Below are positions 6,405 to 8,243 of a DNA stretch of 8,243 nucleotides, in pieces. A model generated the notes under the pieces. The model was not told where the DNA came from and made no database searches. It saw only the letters and a list, made by a program, of their open reading frames with translations. The stretch is from the NCBI GenBank assembly GCA_016938425.1, contig JAFGUR010000175.1:1-8243 (forward strand), written 5' to 3'. Position 1 is the first letter of the stretch; each line of letters starts with the position of its first letter. The position numbers and the translations under genes are program-made. Origin of the DNA: Fusobacteriaceae bacterium. GTDB taxonomy: Bacteria; Fusobacteriota; Fusobacteriia; Fusobacteriales; Fusobacteriaceae.

Positions 6405-7500
6405 TATCTTAATTTGTAATGCTCTCCCAACCTATGAAAACTGTAATATTTCATTAGATATTTTGAAAAATGATAGCAATAAAGTTTTAAAAGCCATTGA
6501 AAGTAAATCTGTTGAAAATAACTATATTCTTATTGGAGAAAAAGATAAAAATATTATTCCAAAACTTCAAGAAGAATTAAGTAATTTCTCTAATTTAAAT
6601 ATAAAAATAGTAACTTCTAATGATAACTTTCATTTTGTTTATACAAATGAAAGTGCTGCTTTAAAAGCGATAAATAACGAAAATCCAATTCCTAGAAATA
6701 AAGAGAATAATAATATTTTATTTTCAATAGAGGAACTGTGTAATTATGAAGAAAAAAGAGTATTTATTACTGGGAAAGTTATAGAAAGTAAATCTTATTC
6801 TTTTAATAGAAAGACTACAGGAAAAGAAATTCTTGATAAAATAAAAGTAAAAGGCAAATTTAAGTCTATGTATTTAGGTTTTCCTATGGGTATATTTATT
6901 ACTGAAAAAAATCTAGAAAATGAAATTACATTAACCACAGATAAAATAGAAGTTTTTAATGACACTGATTGTATGTTAGCAAAATTAAAAATAATTGCTG
7001 AAAACTATGAAAAAGAAACTTGTGGTAGATGTGTATTCGGTTTTGAAGGTGTTACTCAAATTAGTATGATTCTTTCTGATATTTTAAATAAAAAAGGGAA
7101 AATTGGAGATTTAGAAAAACTTAAAAAACTTTCACTTCAAATGAAATCACATACTTTATGTGATGTTGACAGCATTTTAGCAAGTAGTTTATTAAATGCT
7201 TTAGATTTATTCTACGACGAAATTAATAATCATATTACTAAAAAAGTTTGTGAAGCTATGGAATGTAATAAGTTTGTAACTTTCCACATACTTGCGAGTA
7301 AGTGTACTGGTTGTGGAGAATGTATCGATTCATGTAAAGATGAAGCCATTATTGGAAAAAATAAATTTGTACATGTTATTGTAGAAGATGATTGTACTCA
7401 ATGTGGTAAATGTTTAAATTCATGTGAAGAAGGTGCTATTGTAAAAGCTGGGGCGACTAAGCCTAAGTGTCCAACTAAGCCAATTCCGTGTAAAAAATAA
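6397..7500 (+). CDS. Degenerate NuoF-like subunit with SLBB, Fe-S and C-terminal 2[4Fe-4S] ferredoxin domains
   Basis: This 367-residue protein looks like a cut-down NuoF/HydB (the NADH-binding subunit of complex I and related hydrogenases). Residues 1-112 keep only a remnant of the FMN fold. The glycine-rich GRGGAGFPTG motif is absent, and the GEETAL...PR segment survives as NESAALKAINNENPIPR (84-100). An SLBB-like region follows (about 118-170, GFPMGIFIT at 161-169). The NuoF cluster region reads ETCGRCVFGFEG (207-218), with C209, C212 and C255 kept but the third ligand replaced by G215. The C-terminus has two full CxxCxxCxxxC motifs (C303/306/309/313 and C333/336/339/343). A short tail adds C358 and C365. 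It probably cannot oxidise NADH itself and instead relays electrons for the GltD-like partner. The start is translationally coupled: ATGAATAA overlaps the previous stop, and AGAGG at 6383-6387 serves as ribosome site. Confidence 0.85.
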   Translation: MNNILICNALPTYENCNISLDILKNDSNKVLKAIESKSVENNYILIGEKDKNIIPKLQEELSNFSNLNIKIVTSNDNFHFVYTNESAALKAINNENPIPRNKENNNILFSIEELCNYEEKRVFITGKVIESKSYSFNRKTTGKEILDKIKVKGKFKSMYLGFPMGIFITEKNLENEITLTTDKIEVFNDTDCMLAKLKIIAENYEKETCGRCVFGFEGVTQISMILSDILNKKGKIGDLEKLKKLSLQMKSHTLCDVDSILASSLLNALDLFYDEINNHITKKVCEAMECNKFVTFHILASKCTGCGECIDSCKDEAIIGKNKFVHVIVEDDCTQCGKCLNSCEEGAIVKAGATKPKCPTKPIPCKK

Positions 7501-7547
7501 TTATGTTTCACAACTACTATTTATATATATGTAACGAAATGTACTTC

Positions 7548-7572
7548 AAAAGGCTCACTATGTGAGCTTTTT
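7548..7572 (+). terminator. Rho-independent terminator of the redox operon
   Basis: AAAAGGCTCAC (7548-7558) pairs with GTGAGCTTTTT (7562-7572), an 11-bp stem with one G-T pair and the loop TAT. The right arm ends in five T residues. It closes the two-gene unit 47 bases after the stop codon of the NuoF-like gene. Confidence 0.85.
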
Positions 7573-7687
7573 CAATTATAAATCTTAATGTAATAAATCC
7601 CAGTCGAAATATGGCAGAGTCATTTTTCTTTTAATTATGAAAAATTACTAATTGTAAATAAGAAAAATCTTTCTCAGTATAGAAAAT

Positions 7688-7724
7688 TTTATTCTTTCAA
7701 CTATTGATTATTTGAAAGAATAAA
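7688..7724. repeat. 13-bp perfect inverted repeat upstream of the PAS sensor gene
   Basis: TTTATTCTTTCAA (7688-7700) and TTGAAAGAATAAA (7712-7724) are exact reverse complements around an 11-base centre. There is no T-run after it on either strand that would make a convincing terminator. It sits about 55-90 bases before the sensor start, so an operator for a dimeric regulator is the more likely role. Confidence 0.5.
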
Positions 7725-7740
7725 GTATACTTGAGTATAC
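7725..7740. promoter_or_regulatory. Operator-like palindrome GTATACT-TG-AGTATAC
   Basis: Two 7-base arms (7725-7731 and 7734-7740) are exact inverted copies around TG. It directly follows the 13-bp inverted repeat and overlaps the most plausible promoter for the next gene, TTGAAA (7712-7717) with TATACA (7736-7741) at 18-base spacing. Repressor binding here would block that promoter. The binding protein is unknown. The rest of the 7573-7777 gap shows no gene. Confidence 0.45.
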
Positions 7741-7777
7741 AAATTATCATATTTTTTATAATATTACTGGAGGGAAT

Positions 7778-8243
7778 ATGGAGGATATATCGAATATACC
7801 AACAAATGATTATCAATCGGATAGCTTAAACTTTATTCTTCATTTAATCCCAAACTTTGTAGTTATAATAGATTTACAATCGGGATTTATTAAATTTGAA
7901 AATGAAAAATTTTCTCTTTTGGGCATCTCTAAAAAATCTCTTTATGACTTTATAATATGGGAGTCTTCAATAGAAAAATCTATTTTTTTTGAAAAAATAA
8001 ATAACGAAAGATATTATTCTGATGAGATTAAATTGAGGAACACTTCAAATGATGTTTTATTTTTTAATTTTTCTTCAAAAAAAATTAAATATGACAATCA
8101 AGATGCGCTTATAATTTTTTTAGATGAAATCTCTCATGTAAAGCAATTAGAGAATCTCCTTATGGAAAAAGATAATTTTTTACAAAACATTCTTGAGAAT
8201 ACTAACTGTCTTATTTATACAAAAACATTAGAGGGAAAATTTA
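7778..8243 (+). CDS. PAS-domain sensor protein, N-terminal part (runs off the window end)
   Basis: An open frame from the ATG at 7778 continues uninterrupted for 155 codons to the window edge, so only the N-terminus is seen. GGAGG at 7769-7773 precedes the start. Residues about 17-118 look like a PAS fold: NFILHLIPNFVVIIDLQSG opens it and ALIIFLDEISHVKQLE closes it, the usual PAS end followed by a linking helix. A second PAS-like start follows (NFLQNILENTNCLIYTKTLEG, about 134-154), typical of multi-PAS sensors. The output domain lies outside, so it could be a histidine kinase, a GGDEF enzyme or a second sigma-54 activator. No membrane segment or signal peptide is visible in this part, suggesting a cytoplasmic sensor. 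The gene has its own promoter region after a strong terminator and is not part of the redox operon. Confidence 0.75.
   Translation, partial: MEDISNIPTNDYQSDSLNFILHLIPNFVVIIDLQSGFIKFENEKFSLLGISKKSLYDFIIWESSIEKSIFFEKINNERYYSDEIKLRNTSNDVLFFNFSSKKIKYDNQDALIIFLDEISHVKQLENLLMEKDNFLQNILENTNCLIYTKTLEGKF

Noticed and set aside
6397..7500. The NuoF-like gene as a pseudogene or frameshifted fragment
   Set aside because: The frame is open throughout, translationally coupled, has two perfect ferredoxin motifs and ends before a strong terminator; the missing parts look like evolved loss, not recent damage.
7613..7628. GGCAGAGTCATTTTTC as a possible sigma-54 -24/-12 promoter
   Set aside because: The -24 GG is present but the position ten bases on, where GC should be, is TT; the site lacks the essential -12 element.
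1..8243. CRISPR arrays, tRNA or rRNA genes, insertion sequences
   Set aside because: No spaced direct repeats, cloverleaf-like structures or transposase genes were seen; the window is filled by the genes listed.

Overview
The window is strongly A+T-rich, with A/T-ending codons throughout, close-packed genes and good Shine-Dalgarno sites. Together with many iron-sulfur and flavin redox proteins and a sigma-54 activator, this suggests an obligately or largely anaerobic, low-GC bacterium, such as a member of the Fusobacteriota or Clostridia. The sequence alone does not let me choose between them.

Layout: (1) 88-1566 (+) encodes a PAS-domain sigma-54 enhancer-binding regulator with a TyrR-like C-terminal helix-turn-helix. 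(2) 1573-2469 (-) is a convergent LysR-type regulator; one hairpin that contains both stop codons separates the two. (3) 2470-2672 is a compact divergent control region with back-to-back promoters and a cluster of AGTTATA/TATAACT repeats that forms a LysR-type operator. (4) 2673-4172 (+) is a soluble FAD-dependent reductase or dehydrogenase of the fumarate-reductase flavoprotein superfamily, followed by a hairpin. (5) 4293-6404 (+) is a 703-residue electron-transfer protein that fuses a NuoG/HydA-like iron-sulfur N-terminus to a GltD/NfnB-like FAD and NAD(P) module. (6) 6397-7500 (+), overlapping gene 5 by 8 bases, is a NuoF-like protein that has lost its FMN/NADH site and one iron-sulfur ligand but carries a C-terminal 2[4Fe-4S] ferredoxin domain. 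A strong terminator follows. (7) 7778-8243 (+) is the start of a PAS-domain sensor protein cut off by the window end.

Working model (inference): genes 4-6 form a cytoplasmic reductase system. The GltD-like protein would take electrons from NAD(P)H, and possibly ferredoxin. Its Fe-S chain and the NuoF-like ferredoxin subunit would relay them, and the flavoprotein would use them to reduce an unknown unsaturated substrate, under control of the divergent LysR regulator. The GltD-like protein resembles, in architecture, the NfnB-like subunit of bifurcating transhydrogenases, so electron bifurcation is possible but not shown. The flavoprotein lacks the usual fumarate-reductase catalytic signatures, so its substrate cannot be read from the sequence. 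The degenerate NuoF subunit makes this combination the most interesting part of the window.
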